64,000 bases of DNA from Myxacorys almedinensis A (lineage in GTDB: Bacteria; Cyanobacteriota; Cyanobacteriia; Leptolyngbyales; Leptolyngbyaceae), in the NCBI RefSeq assembly GCF_010091945.1, contig NZ_WVIE01000017.1, positions 47,660 through 111,659 on the forward strand. The letters are read 5' to 3'. Below the pieces are notes generated by a model that saw only the letters and a program-made list of their open reading frames with translations, had not been told where the DNA came from and made no database searches. Positions 40,776 to 50,804 of this stretch are shown piece by piece (position 1 is the stretch's first letter; each line of letters opens with the position of its first letter). Position numbers and translations under genes: made by a program.

Positions 40776-41337
40776 CGATTTAATCCAAGGTCAGACTTGA
40801 CAGAGGCGATTCAACGCAACTCCAATCCAAGCGTCTAAATAGCCGCGTAACTTTAAAACTATCTTTCTCTTCGAGCAGGCGATATATGACTGACTCCAGT
40901 GGCGTAGACAAACTCAACTCGTGTAGTCAATTGCTGATAACGATCGCTCCGATCTCCCGACTGAGAAGTTTTTGCAGAATTAAGGGCTGAGCGGGAGGAG
41001 CTATCTGAGTGAAATCCAATACTTTTGGACATCCACTGAGAATTATGCACAAAGTGCTGTAGATTAGCAAGATCTAATTGAGAATCTTATGAAATAAAAG
41101 CTGAATAATTTAGATTTTTCTAATAGATAAATTTGATTTAACTGAAGTTATGCGGGTTCTTGACAAAGAAAATGCTTCAGTCTTTAATCAGTAGGAGTAT
41201 TAAATTGTTGAGAATTAGTCCCAGTATTGAATAGCAGGTTTATCCTGAAATTCATGAGGCTGTTTTGGGGTAGTTTTCTGTCCGTTGTGTTGTGTTGTTC
41301 GAGTCCACCCGTCTGAGTCTAATTAAGTGAGGAGTCC
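40776..41337. promoter_or_regulatory. Divergent intergenic region between biosynthesis and transport operons
   Basis: These 562 bases separate the two divergently read operons and must hold both promoters. The half nearest the transport operon is AT-rich (about 41040-41220). It contains an inverted repeat ATTAG-6-CTAAT at 41063-41078 and two copies of TTGAGAAT (41078-41085 and 41208-41215). That octamer resembles half of a Fur box, but no full 19-base box is visible. On the minus strand a weak candidate promoter TTGTCT-17-CATATA lies at 40911-40883. No convincing gene or RNA was found. A 63-codon minus-strand reading frame at 40859-41050 has no homology I recognise and no ribosome binding site. 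Confidence 0.55.
41160..41188 (+). promoter_or_regulatory. Candidate sigma-70 promoter for the transport operon
   Basis: TTGACA at 41160-41165 is followed after 17 bases by TTTAAT at 41183-41188, a near-consensus sigma-70 type promoter facing the TonB receptor gene. Transcription would begin near 41195, giving a leader of about 140 bases. A TTGAGAAT element lies just downstream of the predicted start point, where a repressor such as Fur could act. This is seen by eye only. Confidence 0.5.
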
Positions 41338-43944
41338 GTGAAACAGCAGCTATCAAGCTATCTTTGGCTAGTTGGAGTCGTTCCTGTCTTTGCCATGCCG
41401 CTTATCTATGCCGAGGTGGCGATCGCCGCACCTGCGTTAACGACTGGCAGTTCAAAGGCTTCTACACTTCCGATTCCACGCCTGGGCGAAGTTGCTCGTC
41501 CTCATACTCGTGCAGATCTGCTGACGCAGGATGCTGCACCCGTTGATCGCCCTGCACCAGGTACGATCGAGGTTCGAGGCGTGAGGCTCAACCAGACCGA
41601 GCAAGGTTTTGAAATTGTTCTAGAAGTTCCTTCTGGACAAGCGCTGCAAGCTCAAACGCGGATTGAGGGCAATGCGCTGATCGCAGACATCCCCAATGCA
41701 GTGCTGGTACTGCCAGAGGGTCAGGAATTTCGATCGCAGAAGCCCGCTCCAGGAATCTCAAACTTGACGGTTACTCAGGTTGAGCCAACCAGAATTCAGA
41801 TAACGGTGACGGGAACAACGGCAGCACCCTTTGCAGAAATTGTGCCAGATGCGGCTGGGTTGATTTTGAGTGTTGAGCCGGATGATGAATCAGAGGAAGA
41901 AGTCGTTGTCACTGCCACCCGGACAGAAGAACCGCTATCGAACCTGCCCCGCTCTGTGACGGTCATTCCGCGTGAGCAAATTCAGCAGCAATCAGCCCTT
42001 ACCAACAATCTGCCAGATTTGCTCGGAAAATTGGTGCCCGGTCTAGGACCCCCCACCCAGCGAAACCTGACGAGAGGATTGACTCTGCGCGGTCGGCAGG
42101 CATTAATTCTCATTGATGGAGTACCGCAAAACCCAAATAGCGGGTTTCAAACAGAATTAAATACGATCGACCCTAGTGCCATTGAGCGGGTTGAGGTGGT
42201 TCGGGGTCCCTCTGCACTCTACGGGCGCGGTGCCACGGGGGGCATCATCAATATCATCACGCGCCGTGCTACCACACAGCGACTAGAAAGCCAAGTCTCT
42301 GTCGGTGTCCGCAATGATCTCGGTGCCTTTTCTGGTGAGGGATTTGGCTATAACTTGCAGTACGGTTTATCGGGGAAGGAAGGTCCGATCGACATTACAG
42401 TTCGAGCTTCCCTTAACGAAAGCGGCAGCTTTTTCGATGCCAATGGCGATCGCATTCCACCAACCGGAATTAATGATGTCACTAGCCTGGGTTTGCTGGC
42501 AAAGCTGGGAATTGATATTGATCCACAGCAGCGACTGCAACTGAGCTACAACATTTACGACGAGTCGTTTGATACTGCATTTCGTTCAGACCCGATCGTC
42601 TTTTCCATTCCAGGGCTGCAAACTGCCAGAGCGCAAAAATTTCCGGTGCAGTACGATCAAAAACCGGGACAAACCAATCAAGTCGCTAATTTGACTTACA
42701 CGCACGAGAATATTTTTGGTTCTCAGGTGACGGCGCAAGTCTTTTTCCGCGACACAAATCTGGTTCAATCTTTCACAGACCTGCGGGGACGACCGTTTCC
42801 CGCCTTTTTTCCAGCCCTTTGGCAAACTAGCCTGGATAGTAAGGAGCTAGGAGCACGTCTGCAAATTCAAACACCCTTCTCGACAGCAGTTAACTTACTT
42901 TGGGGGGTGGATTACAGTTATGAAGAAAATAGCCGTCCCGTGCTGATTTCAGATACATCAGTTTTCGATCGCACCCGCACCCTAACGGCAAGTAGAACGC
43001 GTCCGCAGACACCGTTCTACACGTTGAATAATCTGGGCTTGTTTGCTCAACTGCAATGGAATTTAAGCCCACAGGTTCTCCTGAGCGGGGGGTTGCGATA
43101 TGACAACTTCAGCTACGAGGTGGGCGATTATGAGCTAGCCTTTGCCGCACCTGGAATTCGACGTGGCGGCAGTGCGGACAATAGCGGCATCTCCTTCAAC
43201 ACAGGCATCGTCTACAAATTCACGCCCCAAACAAGTATTTTTGCTAGCTTTGCTCAAGGATTTTCGCTGCCAGACTTGGGAAGCGCCTTTAGCAGTGTTG
43301 CGCCCAGAGCTAGTATTCGTGGTTCTGACCTGCTGGAACCCCAGAAAGTAGATAGCTTTGAGTTGGGAATTCGCGGCAATTGGGGAACAGTCCAAGCTTC
43401 TCTGGCAGGCTTCTACAGCACCTCAGATCTTGGCGCGAGCGTTCGGATTCGACCGGACGGTACCACCGAGCTACAGCGTGCGCCCCAACGCAACTATGGA
43501 CTAGAAGCCACGCTAGACTGGCAGCCAACTACAAAGTGGCGCTTGGGCAGCACCCTCACCTGGAACGAGGGCGAAAATGATACTAACAATGATGATGAAT
43601 TTCTGGCATTGAGTTCTTTGCAGGTGCCGCCCTTGAAGCTGTCATTCCATGTGGAAAATGAAACGCTCCCTAACTGGCGCAATCGCTTGCAGCTACTTCT
43701 GGTGGGCGATCGCGATCGAGCGTTCGACGATCGGGTCGATCCGTTCAGAGTCGAAAACTACACAACTCTGGATTTCTTGAGCAGCCTTAAACTGGGTCAA
43801 GGGACTTTGGAGTTGGGGATTGAAAACCTACTGAACAATCAGTATCTTCCTCTCAGCAGTCAGGAGCGAACGGGACTATTGGAAACCTTGCGATTTGCGG
43901 GCAGAGGACGAACAATCTTTCTCCGCTATGCCATCGCATTTTAA
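41338..43944 (+). CDS. TonB-dependent siderophore receptor with AMIN domain
   Basis: This 868-residue outer-membrane receptor should import the ferric siderophore. It has a signal peptide (hydrophobic segment ending near AIAAPA), then an AMIN domain (about 70-185), which is common in cyanobacterial receptors. The region EEEVVVTATRTEE marks the start of the plug, with the conserved LRGRQALILIDGVP. A beta-barrel follows and ends in Phe, the usual terminal residue of outer-membrane barrels. The start is GTG at 41338, with GAGGAG at 41329-41334. It is the first gene of the plus-strand operon and is transcribed away from the synthetase genes, so it is the best candidate receptor for the cluster product. 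Confidence 0.93.
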   Translation: MKQQLSSYLWLVGVVPVFAMPLIYAEVAIAAPALTTGSSKASTLPIPRLGEVARPHTRADLLTQDAAPVDRPAPGTIEVRGVRLNQTEQGFEIVLEVPSGQALQAQTRIEGNALIADIPNAVLVLPEGQEFRSQKPAPGISNLTVTQVEPTRIQITVTGTTAAPFAEIVPDAAGLILSVEPDDESEEEVVVTATRTEEPLSNLPRSVTVIPREQIQQQSALTNNLPDLLGKLVPGLGPPTQRNLTRGLTLRGRQALILIDGVPQNPNSGFQTELNTIDPSAIERVEVVRGPSALYGRGATGGIINIITRRATTQRLESQVSVGVRNDLGAFSGEGFGYNLQYGLSGKEGPIDITVRASLNESGSFFDANGDRIPPTGINDVTSLGLLAKLGIDIDPQQRLQLSYNIYDESFDTAFRSDPIVFSIPGLQTARAQKFPVQYDQKPGQTNQVANLTYTHENIFGSQVTAQVFFRDTNLVQSFTDLRGRPFPAFFPALWQTSLDSKELGARLQIQTPFSTAVNLLWGVDYSYEENSRPVLISDTSVFDRTRTLTASRTRPQTPFYTLNNLGLFAQLQWNLSPQVLLSGGLRYDNFSYEVGDYELAFAAPGIRRGGSADNSGISFNTGIVYKFTPQTSIFASFAQGFSLPDLGSAFSSVAPRASIRGSDLLEPQKVDSFELGIRGNWGTVQASLAGFYSTSDLGASVRIRPDGTTELQRAPQRNYGLEATLDWQPTTKWRLGSTLTWNEGENDTNNDDEFLALSSLQVPPLKLSFHVENETLPNWRNRLQLLLVGDRDRAFDDRVDPFRVENYTTLDFLSSLKLGQGTLELGIENLLNNQYLPLSSQERTGLLETLRFAGRGRTIFLRYAIAF

Positions 43945-43962
43945 GCAAGAAGGGTGATAGGA

Positions 43963-44937
43963 ATGAGATCAATTCATAGGTTGTTGCTGTTGAGCTTTAC
44001 CGTGTGCTTGCTGTCTGCTTGCGCGGGTGGTCTGCCAGCCTGGATGAGCAATTCTCCCACTTCCACCCTCCCTCCCGGAACGCCGACGCGCACGATCGAA
44101 CATGCACTGGGTAAAACCGAAGTGCCAATGCAGCCCAAGCGGGTGATTGTGTTGGATACGGCTCCGTTGGATACTGCGATCGCTCTTGGAATTAAACCTG
44201 TTGGCTCGATCGTGCCGGAGCGATTTCCGGACTATTTGGGCGATCGTACTCAGGGAATTGAAGTGATTGGAAAGACGAATGAGCCAAATTTAGAAGCAGT
44301 AGCGCGTTTACAGCCAGATCTGATTTTGGGCAACAAAATTGGGCTAGACAGACTCTATCGACGGCTAACAGAAATTGCGCCCACTGTCATGGCAGAAGGC
44401 AGCGGACGATCGGGCGAGTGGAAAGACAATGTTCGCTTTTATGCCACTGCCCTCGATCGTTCCGCCGCCGCAGATAAACTGCTGCAAGACTATCAACAGC
44501 GAGCCGACACCCTGAAGCAGCAAATCCAGCAGCAGTTCTCCAAATCTCCTGTGGTGTCTGTTATGGCTACGGGTAGCGGACAGATCGGCGCGTACACAAC
44601 CCGTAGCTTTTCGGGTGCGGTGTTGCAGGATCTTGGCTTGGCGCGTCCTCCGGCTCAGGCATCGGGTCAGCGATGGGCAATTCAAGTGTCGCGAGAAGAC
44701 CTCACAAGTCTAGATGGGGATGCGATTTTTTTAATTGTGTCCTCGTTTACGCCCAATTCCCTGACGCTCGACCAATTCAAATCAGACCCGTTATTTTCGC
44801 GCTTGAATGCTGTCAAACAAGGACGAGTGTATGCTGTGGATGCCGAGGTGTGGACAGCAGGACGCAGCATTCTGGCAGCCAATCAAATTTTGCAGGAGGT
44901 GTCACAGTCGTTGCTGGCGCGTAAACCTGGGAGTTAG
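43963..44937 (+). CDS. FecB-type iron-siderophore substrate-binding lipoprotein
   Basis: This protein of about 324 residues is a periplasmic siderophore-binding component of an ABC importer. The N-terminus has a lipoprotein signal with lipobox LLSAC, so it should be anchored to the plasma membrane. The body has the FecB-type fold (RVIVLDTAPLDTAIALGIKPVG near the N-terminus, then EAVARLQPDLILG). The ATG at 43963 is chosen because AGAAGG at 43948-43953 lies 9 bases upstream; an in-frame GTG at 43954 directly abuts that site. The gene follows the receptor by 18 bases, and its stop codon lies within the GTTAGGAG that serves as ribosome binding site for the next gene. Confidence 0.92.
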   Translation: MRSIHRLLLLSFTVCLLSACAGGLPAWMSNSPTSTLPPGTPTRTIEHALGKTEVPMQPKRVIVLDTAPLDTAIALGIKPVGSIVPERFPDYLGDRTQGIEVIGKTNEPNLEAVARLQPDLILGNKIGLDRLYRRLTEIAPTVMAEGSGRSGEWKDNVRFYATALDRSAAADKLLQDYQQRADTLKQQIQQQFSKSPVVSVMATGSGQIGAYTTRSFSGAVLQDLGLARPPAQASGQRWAIQVSREDLTSLDGDAIFLIVSSFTPNSLTLDQFKSDPLFSRLNAVKQGRVYAVDAEVWTAGRSILAANQILQEVSQSLLARKPGS

Positions 44938-44945
44938 GAGTCTGC

Positions 44946-46262
44946 ATGGAATCTGAGCAACAACCCTCAATGCGAACGTTCAGAACCCTCTGGCTGGGTC
45001 AGATTGTCTCCCTCTTAGGGTCTGAAATGACCACGTTTGCGTTGACGATTTGGGTGTGGGAGCAGACGGGACAAGCCTCCCCGATCGCTTTGCTAGTCTT
45101 TTTTACGCGATCGCCCCAAGTCATTGCTGCTGCTTTCGCTGGCGTGCTGGTGGATACGTGGGATCGCAAACAGTTGATGCTGTTAGGAGATTTCGTAGCA
45201 GGGTTGTCTACGATCGGGCTGTTGAGCTTGTTTCTGACTCAGCATTTACAAGTTTGGCATCTTTATGCGATCGGAGCCGCAAACGGGCTGTTCAGCTACC
45301 TTCAAAGTTTGGCGCACTCTGCTTCGATGGCAGTGCTAGTTCCGAAGCAACACTATGCCAGAGCTTCTGCAATGGAAACGATCAAAGGCTCCAGTGCTTA
45401 TGTGTTTTCGCCTGCATTGGCAGGAGTGCTCTATCCATCTATTGGGCTAATTGGAATTCTGGCGATCGACTTGGTAACTTTTGTGATTGCGATCGCTACG
45501 CTCCTGACTATCTCAATTCCGCATCCTACTACAGCTAGAGATTCCTCTAAACAAACTCCCTGGCAAACATTGACGTTTGGCTTTCGCTATATTTTGCAGC
45601 GACCTAGTTTGCTATCAATTCTGCTGTTTCTGCTGAGTTCTAATTTGTTTTTTAGTGCCAACTTTGCTTTAACTCCAGCCTTGATTTTGGCTCGTAGCGG
45701 CAACAGTGCGTCAATGCTTGCAACAGTACAAAGCGTATTTGGCATTGGTGGGCTAATGGGAGCTATCTTGCTGAGTCTTTGGGGTGGAACGACACCCCGC
45801 ATTCATGGGTTATTACTAGGCGCGTCATTGAGCCGAGTGGGACTATTGCTGCTGAGTGTGGGACGAGGACTCACGATTTGGGTCATTGCAGCATGGATTA
45901 CGGCTTTTTTTGTTCCGTTTGTTGGCAGCGCTAATCAAGCAATTTGGCTGGCTAAGGTCGAGCCAGAGGTGCAAGGTCGAGTTTTTGCGGCTCGGTATTT
46001 GATTGCTCAAGCAGCGTCACCGTTGGGATTTGCGATCGCGGGTCCTTTGGCAGATTATGTATTTGAGCCTGCAATGCTGCCAGACAGACCGCTAGCAGGT
46101 TTACTGGGTGGGCTATTTGGTACTGGAGCCGGGGCAGGAATCGCCCTACAATATGCACTATTGGCAGTCTGTGGATTAGCGATCGGTTTGGGTGGATATG
46201 GCATTCACCGTTTGCGAGATGTGGAAACCCTTATCCCCGATCATGATACGGCGATCGGATAG
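44946..46262 (+). CDS. MFS transporter, EntS-like siderophore exporter
   Basis: This 438-residue major facilitator protein has about 12 hydrophobic segments. The opening RTLWLGQIVSLLGSEMTTFA and the loop VDTWDRKQLMLLGD match the MFS_3/EntS type, which includes the enterobactin exporter EntS. Lying between a siderophore-binding protein and a redox protein in an iron-uptake operon, it most likely moves newly made siderophore out of the cytoplasm. Substrate is inferred from context. The ATG at 44946 has AGGAG six bases upstream, within the stop codon region of the previous gene. Confidence 0.88.
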   Translation: MESEQQPSMRTFRTLWLGQIVSLLGSEMTTFALTIWVWEQTGQASPIALLVFFTRSPQVIAAAFAGVLVDTWDRKQLMLLGDFVAGLSTIGLLSLFLTQHLQVWHLYAIGAANGLFSYLQSLAHSASMAVLVPKQHYARASAMETIKGSSAYVFSPALAGVLYPSIGLIGILAIDLVTFVIAIATLLTISIPHPTTARDSSKQTPWQTLTFGFRYILQRPSLLSILLFLLSSNLFFSANFALTPALILARSGNSASMLATVQSVFGIGGLMGAILLSLWGGTTPRIHGLLLGASLSRVGLLLLSVGRGLTIWVIAAWITAFFVPFVGSANQAIWLAKVEPEVQGRVFAARYLIAQAASPLGFAIAGPLADYVFEPAMLPDRPLAGLLGGLFGTGAGAGIALQYALLAVCGLAIGLGGYGIHRLRDVETLIPDHDTAIG

Positions 46263-46272
46263 CAAATTGCTT

Positions 46273-47385
46273 ATGACAGCTTTAGAAACCCTCAGTAATT
46301 GTCAGTTTTGCTCGGTTGTCTCTAAAACCAACGGGGAAGATCCGATCGGCACAGCAGGCAATCATGAACACTGGTTAATCCTTGAGGCAGCGCTTCCCTG
46401 GTCAGAAAAACTAATGGAAGAACCTGCAATTAAGCCATTAATCACCCTGATGAAAGGATTGATCCTAGAGCAGCAAGTTAAACTGCGTCCAATTATTATT
46501 GCGCCCGATCGTGAGTATTCTCGTGCTGGCTACAATCGTGTTCTCTACTACCATCAACCGACTCGTTTATTTACCCAATTTGAAAAGCAGGAATATTGGG
46601 TGCCAGAGGCAGACACCACTCGATTAGCAACGGCTTTACTGCAAAAAATTGCGGGGCATCCAAATGAGTTAGAAGCCTTTCAGTCGTACCAAATCGACAG
46701 CCGCCATATCCGAGAATTATTGGTCTGCACTCATGGAAATGTGGATGTCGCTTGCTCTCGATTTGGCTTTCCAATTTATAAAACCTTGAGAGACAAGTAT
46801 GCGCTTGAGTCTGAGGGACATCTGCGCGTCTGGCGCTGTAGCCACTTTGGTGGACATCAATTTGCACCCACCTTAATTGATCTGCCGCAGGGACAGTACT
46901 GGGGACACCTTGAACCTGATCGATTGGATTTGTTGGTGTATCGATCGGGAGAACTTTCTAAGCTACGATCGTGCTATCGCGGCTGGTCTGGGCTGGAAAA
47001 ATTTGCCCAAATGGTGGAACGAGAGATCTGGATACGAGAAGGCTGGGACTGGCTGGATTATCGCAAAGCCGGACAAATTCTAACCAGCGATCCAGGAGGA
47101 GCCAGCCGTTACTTCTATAAACTGCTCAAACAGATTCCCTCCAAACGATTACAGTTTTTGATCAATCAGCGAAGCCATAAACCAAATTGGGCAGAGATTC
47201 GGATTGAATTTAGCTCACCCGACGGCACAGATGCAGGTGCTTATGAAGCGCGAGTTGAGGTGTGCGGAGAAGTAATCAGTGCTTTGCAGTCGGGCGGACA
47301 CGCTCACGTGAGCCGAAGGCAACGCTTAAAGCTGCAACCTGTGAAGCAATATCGCATCAGTCAATTGAGGCGCTGTGATGGTTGA
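46273..47385 (+). CDS. Sucrase/ferredoxin-like (thioredoxin-like [2Fe-2S]) protein
   Basis: This protein of about 370 residues belongs to the sucrase/ferredoxin-like family, whose fold is a thioredoxin-like ferredoxin. Two ligand motifs are visible: [10 protein letters not shown] (Cys152 and Cys161, spacing CX8C) and SHFGGH (His191 and His195, spacing HX3H). In the yeast relative Aim32 such Cys/His sets bind a [2Fe-2S] cluster with two His ligands. Within a siderophore operon a plausible job is reducing Fe(III)-siderophore to release iron, but this is inference. The ATG at 46273, 10 bases after the exporter gene, is preferred; ATGs at 46243 and 46192 would overlap the exporter gene. No start has a strong ribosome binding site. 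The 3' end overlaps the next gene. Confidence 0.85.
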   Translation: MTALETLSNCQFCSVVSKTNGEDPIGTAGNHEHWLILEAALPWSEKLMEEPAIKPLITLMKGLILEQQVKLRPIIIAPDREYSRAGYNRVLYYHQPTRLFTQFEKQEYWVPEADTTRLATALLQKIAGHPNELEAFQSYQIDSRHIRELLVCTHGNVDVACSRFGFPIYKTLRDKYALESEGHLRVWRCSHFGGHQFAPTLIDLPQGQYWGHLEPDRLDLLVYRSGELSKLRSCYRGWSGLEKFAQMVEREIWIREGWDWLDYRKAGQILTSDPGGASRYFYKLLKQIPSKRLQFLINQRSHKPNWAEIRIEFSSPDGTDAGAYEARVEVCGEVISALQSGGHAHVSRRQRLKLQPVKQYRISQLRRCDG

Positions 47386-48400
47386 TCCTCCCACTTCCTC
47401 AAACGAATCGCCACGGCTGCGAAGCAGAATGATCGGTCTGGCGATCGGGGTGCTGCTGCTGATCGGTTGCTTTCTAGTAAACCTGGTTGCAGGGGCAGCT
47501 AGGACTGACTTCAACACGGTTTGGAATGCCCTCTTTGCCTTTAACGACTCGACCGAACAGGTGATTATCCGCACAGCACGATTACCTCGCGCTTTGATTG
47601 CACCCACAGTCGGAGCCGCGCTCGCGGTCGCAGGTGCCCTAATGCAGGGATTGACCCGCAATCCTCTGGCAGATTCCGGTCTGCTAGGAATCAATGCAGG
47701 AGCCGCGCTCGCTGTTGTCGCTACTACCGTTTGGCTGGGGAATGCCTCCATGCAACTTTATACCTGGGTAGCGTTTGCTGGGGCGGCGATCGCGGCGGGT
47801 GCAGTCTACTTCCTCGGTTCTTTGGGACGCAGGGGCATGACCCCCTTGAAACTTGTTCTCGCGGGGGCGGTTCTGTCCTATCTGCTGGCTGCATTCACAA
47901 TAGGGCTATTGATTCTAAGCGAACGCACACTAGAGGAAATTCGCTTTTGGCTGGCGGGATCGGTCGCCGGACGAAGCCTAGAAGCTTTTTGGCAGGTTTT
48001 TCCCTACCTGATTGCTGGATTTGCGATCGCGTTCAGTTTAGGACGGCAGATTACAGCACTGTCGCTAGGAGAAGACGTTGCTCGTGGGTTGGGACTGCGG
48101 ATTGGCTGGGTCAAGGCGATGAGCGCGATCGCGGTGGTGCTGCTGGCGGGAGGGGCGGTGTCGCTGGCAGGACCGATCGCCTTTGTGGGCTTGGTTGTGC
48201 CGCACTTGGTGCGATTTTGGGTCGGAGTCGATTACCAATGGCTGCTGCCGTATGCTGCCATTTGGGGAGCGATTCTGCTGTCGCTGGCAGATTTGGCTGC
48301 TCGATGGCTGCTGCAACCCCAGGAATTGCCTGTAGGAGTCATGACGACTTTGCTGGGAGGACCGTTCTTTATCTATCTGGCGCGATCGCGGGTGAAATGA
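47378..48400 (+). CDS. FecCD-family siderophore ABC permease (first subunit)
   Basis: This 340-residue integral membrane protein is one half of the permease of an iron-siderophore importer. It is hydrophobic throughout and has the family landmarks [40 protein letters not shown] and [18 protein letters not shown]. The ATG at 47378 is preferred because GAGG at 47367-47370 lies 7 bases upstream; a GTG one codon earlier is also possible. It overlaps the stop of the [2Fe-2S] protein gene and its own stop overlaps the next start (ATGA), so the three genes are translationally coupled. No FecE-type ATPase for it is encoded in the window. Confidence 0.92.
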   Translation: MVDPPTSSNESPRLRSRMIGLAIGVLLLIGCFLVNLVAGAARTDFNTVWNALFAFNDSTEQVIIRTARLPRALIAPTVGAALAVAGALMQGLTRNPLADSGLLGINAGAALAVVATTVWLGNASMQLYTWVAFAGAAIAAGAVYFLGSLGRRGMTPLKLVLAGAVLSYLLAAFTIGLLILSERTLEEIRFWLAGSVAGRSLEAFWQVFPYLIAGFAIAFSLGRQITALSLGEDVARGLGLRIGWVKAMSAIAVVLLAGGAVSLAGPIAFVGLVVPHLVRFWVGVDYQWLLPYAAIWGAILLSLADLAARWLLQPQELPVGVMTTLLGGPFFIYLARSRVK

Positions 48401-49467
48401 TGAAGTTGAAAGCAACCAAAGTAGCAATGACGAAACCCTGGCTAGTCTGGCGATCGCGCAGGTTCTCCATTCGGCTCGATCGTCGGGTTCCCGGCGTAAT
48501 GTTGGTTTTGGCACTGATGATCTTGGTCGTGCTAATTGTTAGCATCGGCTACGGCAATTATTTCTTGCCGCCGATGGAAGTGGTTCGCGCCTTACTAGGA
48601 CAGAAGACTGCTAATCCCGATGCGTCTCTGTTGGTGATGACGTTGCGGCTGCCACGGGCGATCGCGGCGCTGGAGGTGGGGATGGGATTGGCGGTGGCTG
48701 GCGCAATCTTACAGGGGGTGACTCGCAATCCCTTAGCGGCTCCAGAAATTGTCGGTGTGCAGGCAGGCGCAGGGTTAGTCACAGTGGCAATCCTGGTGCT
48801 GCTGCCTGCGCTGCCGCTAGTGCTGCTGCCTGTTGCCGCTTTTGTCGGCGGATTGCTGACGGCGCTTTTGGTCTACCTGCTGGCATGGAATCGAGGTAGT
48901 ACCCCGCTGCGGCTGGTTCTGGTCGGAATTGGGGTGGCAGCGATCGTCACTGCACTAACCACGCTGCTGATTACGTTTGGGGAGATTCGTGAGGTAAGTC
49001 AGGCATTGGTCTGGCTCATAGGCAGCGTCTACGGCTGCGGTTGGGAACAGGTGGCAACGCTGTTTCCCTGGTTGCTGATATTCTTGCCGCTGGCGTGGGG
49101 GTTAGCACGGGAGTTAAATGCACTGACGTTAGGAGACGACATTGCACGCGGATTGGGCAGTCGAGTCGAGTGGCAGCGAGGGTTGCTGTTGCTGACCAGC
49201 GTGGCGCTGACGGGAGCCAGTGTTGCCATTGCCGGATCGCTCGGATTTATTGGGTTGATGGCTCCCCATCTAGCTCGTCAAATGGTGGGTTCCTCTCATG
49301 CAGGACTGATTCCCACGGCCGCTTTGATTGGCGGCTTGATTGTGGTAGCGGCGGATCTCGTTGGTCGTAGTGTGTTTGCCCCGATCGAGCTACCCTGTGG
49401 AGTGATAACTGCCGTTTTGGGCGCTCCCTATTTTCTGTACTTGTTGCTGCAACATTACGATCGCTAG
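48397..49467 (+). CDS. FecCD-family siderophore ABC permease (second subunit)
   Basis: This protein of about 356 residues is the second permease subunit, paired with the gene just upstream. It shows the same landmarks ([53 protein letters not shown]). The start ATG at 48397 overlaps the upstream stop as ATGA; an ATG immediately follows it, and GGGTGA lies upstream. The reading frame is open further to the left, but that stretch only overlaps the first permease in another frame. The two permeases plus the FecB-type lipoprotein form an importer that lacks only its ATPase here. Confidence 0.92.
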   Translation: MMKLKATKVAMTKPWLVWRSRRFSIRLDRRVPGVMLVLALMILVVLIVSIGYGNYFLPPMEVVRALLGQKTANPDASLLVMTLRLPRAIAALEVGMGLAVAGAILQGVTRNPLAAPEIVGVQAGAGLVTVAILVLLPALPLVLLPVAAFVGGLLTALLVYLLAWNRGSTPLRLVLVGIGVAAIVTALTTLLITFGEIREVSQALVWLIGSVYGCGWEQVATLFPWLLIFLPLAWGLARELNALTLGDDIARGLGSRVEWQRGLLLLTSVALTGASVAIAGSLGFIGLMAPHLARQMVGSSHAGLIPTAALIGGLIVVAADLVGRSVFAPIELPCGVITAVLGAPYFLYLLLQHYDR

Positions 49468-49476
49468 CCGCACCAC

Positions 49477-50658
49477 ATGAAACGATTTCAACAATCAGCC
49501 GCACTACTGGGAATCATCGGACTGTGTGCCTGTAGCCCACAGCCGTCTCCATCTGCGGAGTCAGTAGCTACAGCCGCTCCGGCTGACTCGGTAGTGGCAT
49601 TGGGACGACTGGAACCAGAAGGAGAAGTGATCCGAATCTCTGTGCCGAATGCTCAAGATAGCCGCGTGAATCAAGTCCTCGTCAAGGAAGGAGATTGGGT
49701 TAAAGCCGATCAGGTGCTTGCGATTTTGCAGGGGATTGATCGCCGCAAAGCCGATTTACGAGATGCCGAAACCGATGTGAAACTCCAACGGGCAGAGGTT
49801 GACAAAGTGAAACAGGGCGGAGCAAAAAAAGCACAAATTACCGCGCAGCGAGCCGCGATCGTTCGACTACAAGCCCAACTAAAAACTACAACGAAACAAA
49901 AACAAGCCGCGATCGCCAGCGCCAAAGCCACTTTGCGAGAAGCTCAACTCACCTATCAGCGACGGCAGAATTTAATCGCTCAAGGTGCGATCGCTCGTGC
50001 AGATCTTGACCTTGCCCAACGCGATCTCGATACGTCGATCGCCCTGCTAAACGAGCGTCACGCTGATTTAGAGCAAACCCGCACAACTTTAGAGGCAGAA
50101 ATTCAGCAGGAGCAAGCCAATTTAGCCGAGCTACAAGAAGTGCGTCCGGTCGATGTGGAAATCGCCGAAGCTCGACTGACAAAAGCCCAAATTGCAGTTG
50201 AGCAGCGCCAAGCTATTCTGGAAGATGTACAGGTGCGTGCGCCGATCGCGGGACAAATTCTCCGCATCAATACGCGAGTGGGCGAACAGGTCAACACGAG
50301 TCAGGGAATCATGGAACTGGCACGCACCGATCGCATGTTTGTAACAGCAGAAATCTCTGAACTGGATATCAACAAAGTTCGCAAGGGTCAACGAGCTACC
50401 ATAACCAGCGAGTATGGGGGTTTTTCAGATGAGATTCAAGGCACTGTGGAGCAGATTGGGCTGCAAATTGGTCGCAGAGTGCTGCAAGAGGCTGCTAGCG
50501 GTGGTTCAACGGGCAGCCCCCTAACGGATCAGAACGCCCGGATTGTAACGGTCAAAATTCGCGTTGATCCAAACGACAATGCCAAAGTTACAGCTTTGAC
50601 TTATATGCAAGTTCGCGTAAAGCTCGATATTACTGACGAGCAGAATGACTCTGATTGA
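49477..50658 (+). CDS. HlyD/DevB-type periplasmic adaptor of ABC exporter
   Basis: This 393-residue membrane fusion protein has a lipoprotein-like signal (lipobox near LCACS). A biotinyl-lipoyl-like half-motif follows (VLVKEGDWVKADQVLAIL), then a long alpha-helical hairpin rich in Gln, Ala and Arg (about 90-250), and a return strand (VRAPIAGQILRINTRVGEQV). This is the DevB architecture of cyanobacterial DevBCA exporters, which span the periplasm and join a TolC-like channel. The permease and ATPase genes follow. Placed in a siderophore operon it may carry the lipopeptide across the outer membrane, but DevBCA systems also export glycolipids and other compounds, so the substrate is inferred. 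Confidence 0.9.
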   Translation: MKRFQQSAALLGIIGLCACSPQPSPSAESVATAAPADSVVALGRLEPEGEVIRISVPNAQDSRVNQVLVKEGDWVKADQVLAILQGIDRRKADLRDAETDVKLQRAEVDKVKQGGAKKAQITAQRAAIVRLQAQLKTTTKQKQAAIASAKATLREAQLTYQRRQNLIAQGAIARADLDLAQRDLDTSIALLNERHADLEQTRTTLEAEIQQEQANLAELQEVRPVDVEIAEARLTKAQIAVEQRQAILEDVQVRAPIAGQILRINTRVGEQVNTSQGIMELARTDRMFVTAEISELDINKVRKGQRATITSEYGGFSDEIQGTVEQIGLQIGRRVLQEAASGGSTGSPLTDQNARIVTVKIRVDPNDNAKVTALTYMQVRVKLDITDEQNDSD

Positions 50659-50804
50659 ATCTATACGGACTCCACAACTGAGGATATCGGGGACATCCAA
50701 AACCTGCATTGGCTGCTTTGCCAGCACGAGCAGAACTCACCTTGCTCAAACCTTCGCGCTTTACCTGACCAAGAGTGTAGCCTAATCACTTCCTAGAAAA
50801 TTTT

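Noticed and set aside
40859..41050. 63-codon minus-strand reading frame in the divergent region
   Set aside because: It has no ribosome binding site, no recognisable motif and an unremarkable composition; more likely a chance frame in the leader of the biosynthetic operon.
41078..41090. TTGAGAATCTTAT as a Fur box
   Set aside because: It resembles only one half of the consensus and needs a one-base gap to align further, so it is noted only as a weak element.
41280..41320. Possible third pair of ATCCGT-like repeats before the first receptor gene
   Set aside because: The two sites (GTCCGT and ACCCGT) match poorly and are spaced by 27 bases, not 21.
47731..48396. Long N-terminal extension of the second FecCD permease
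   Set aside because: The extension lies in another frame over the first permease and looks unlike a real protein (rich in Gly, Arg, Cys and Ser); the ATG at 48397 with its overlapping stop fits the family start.
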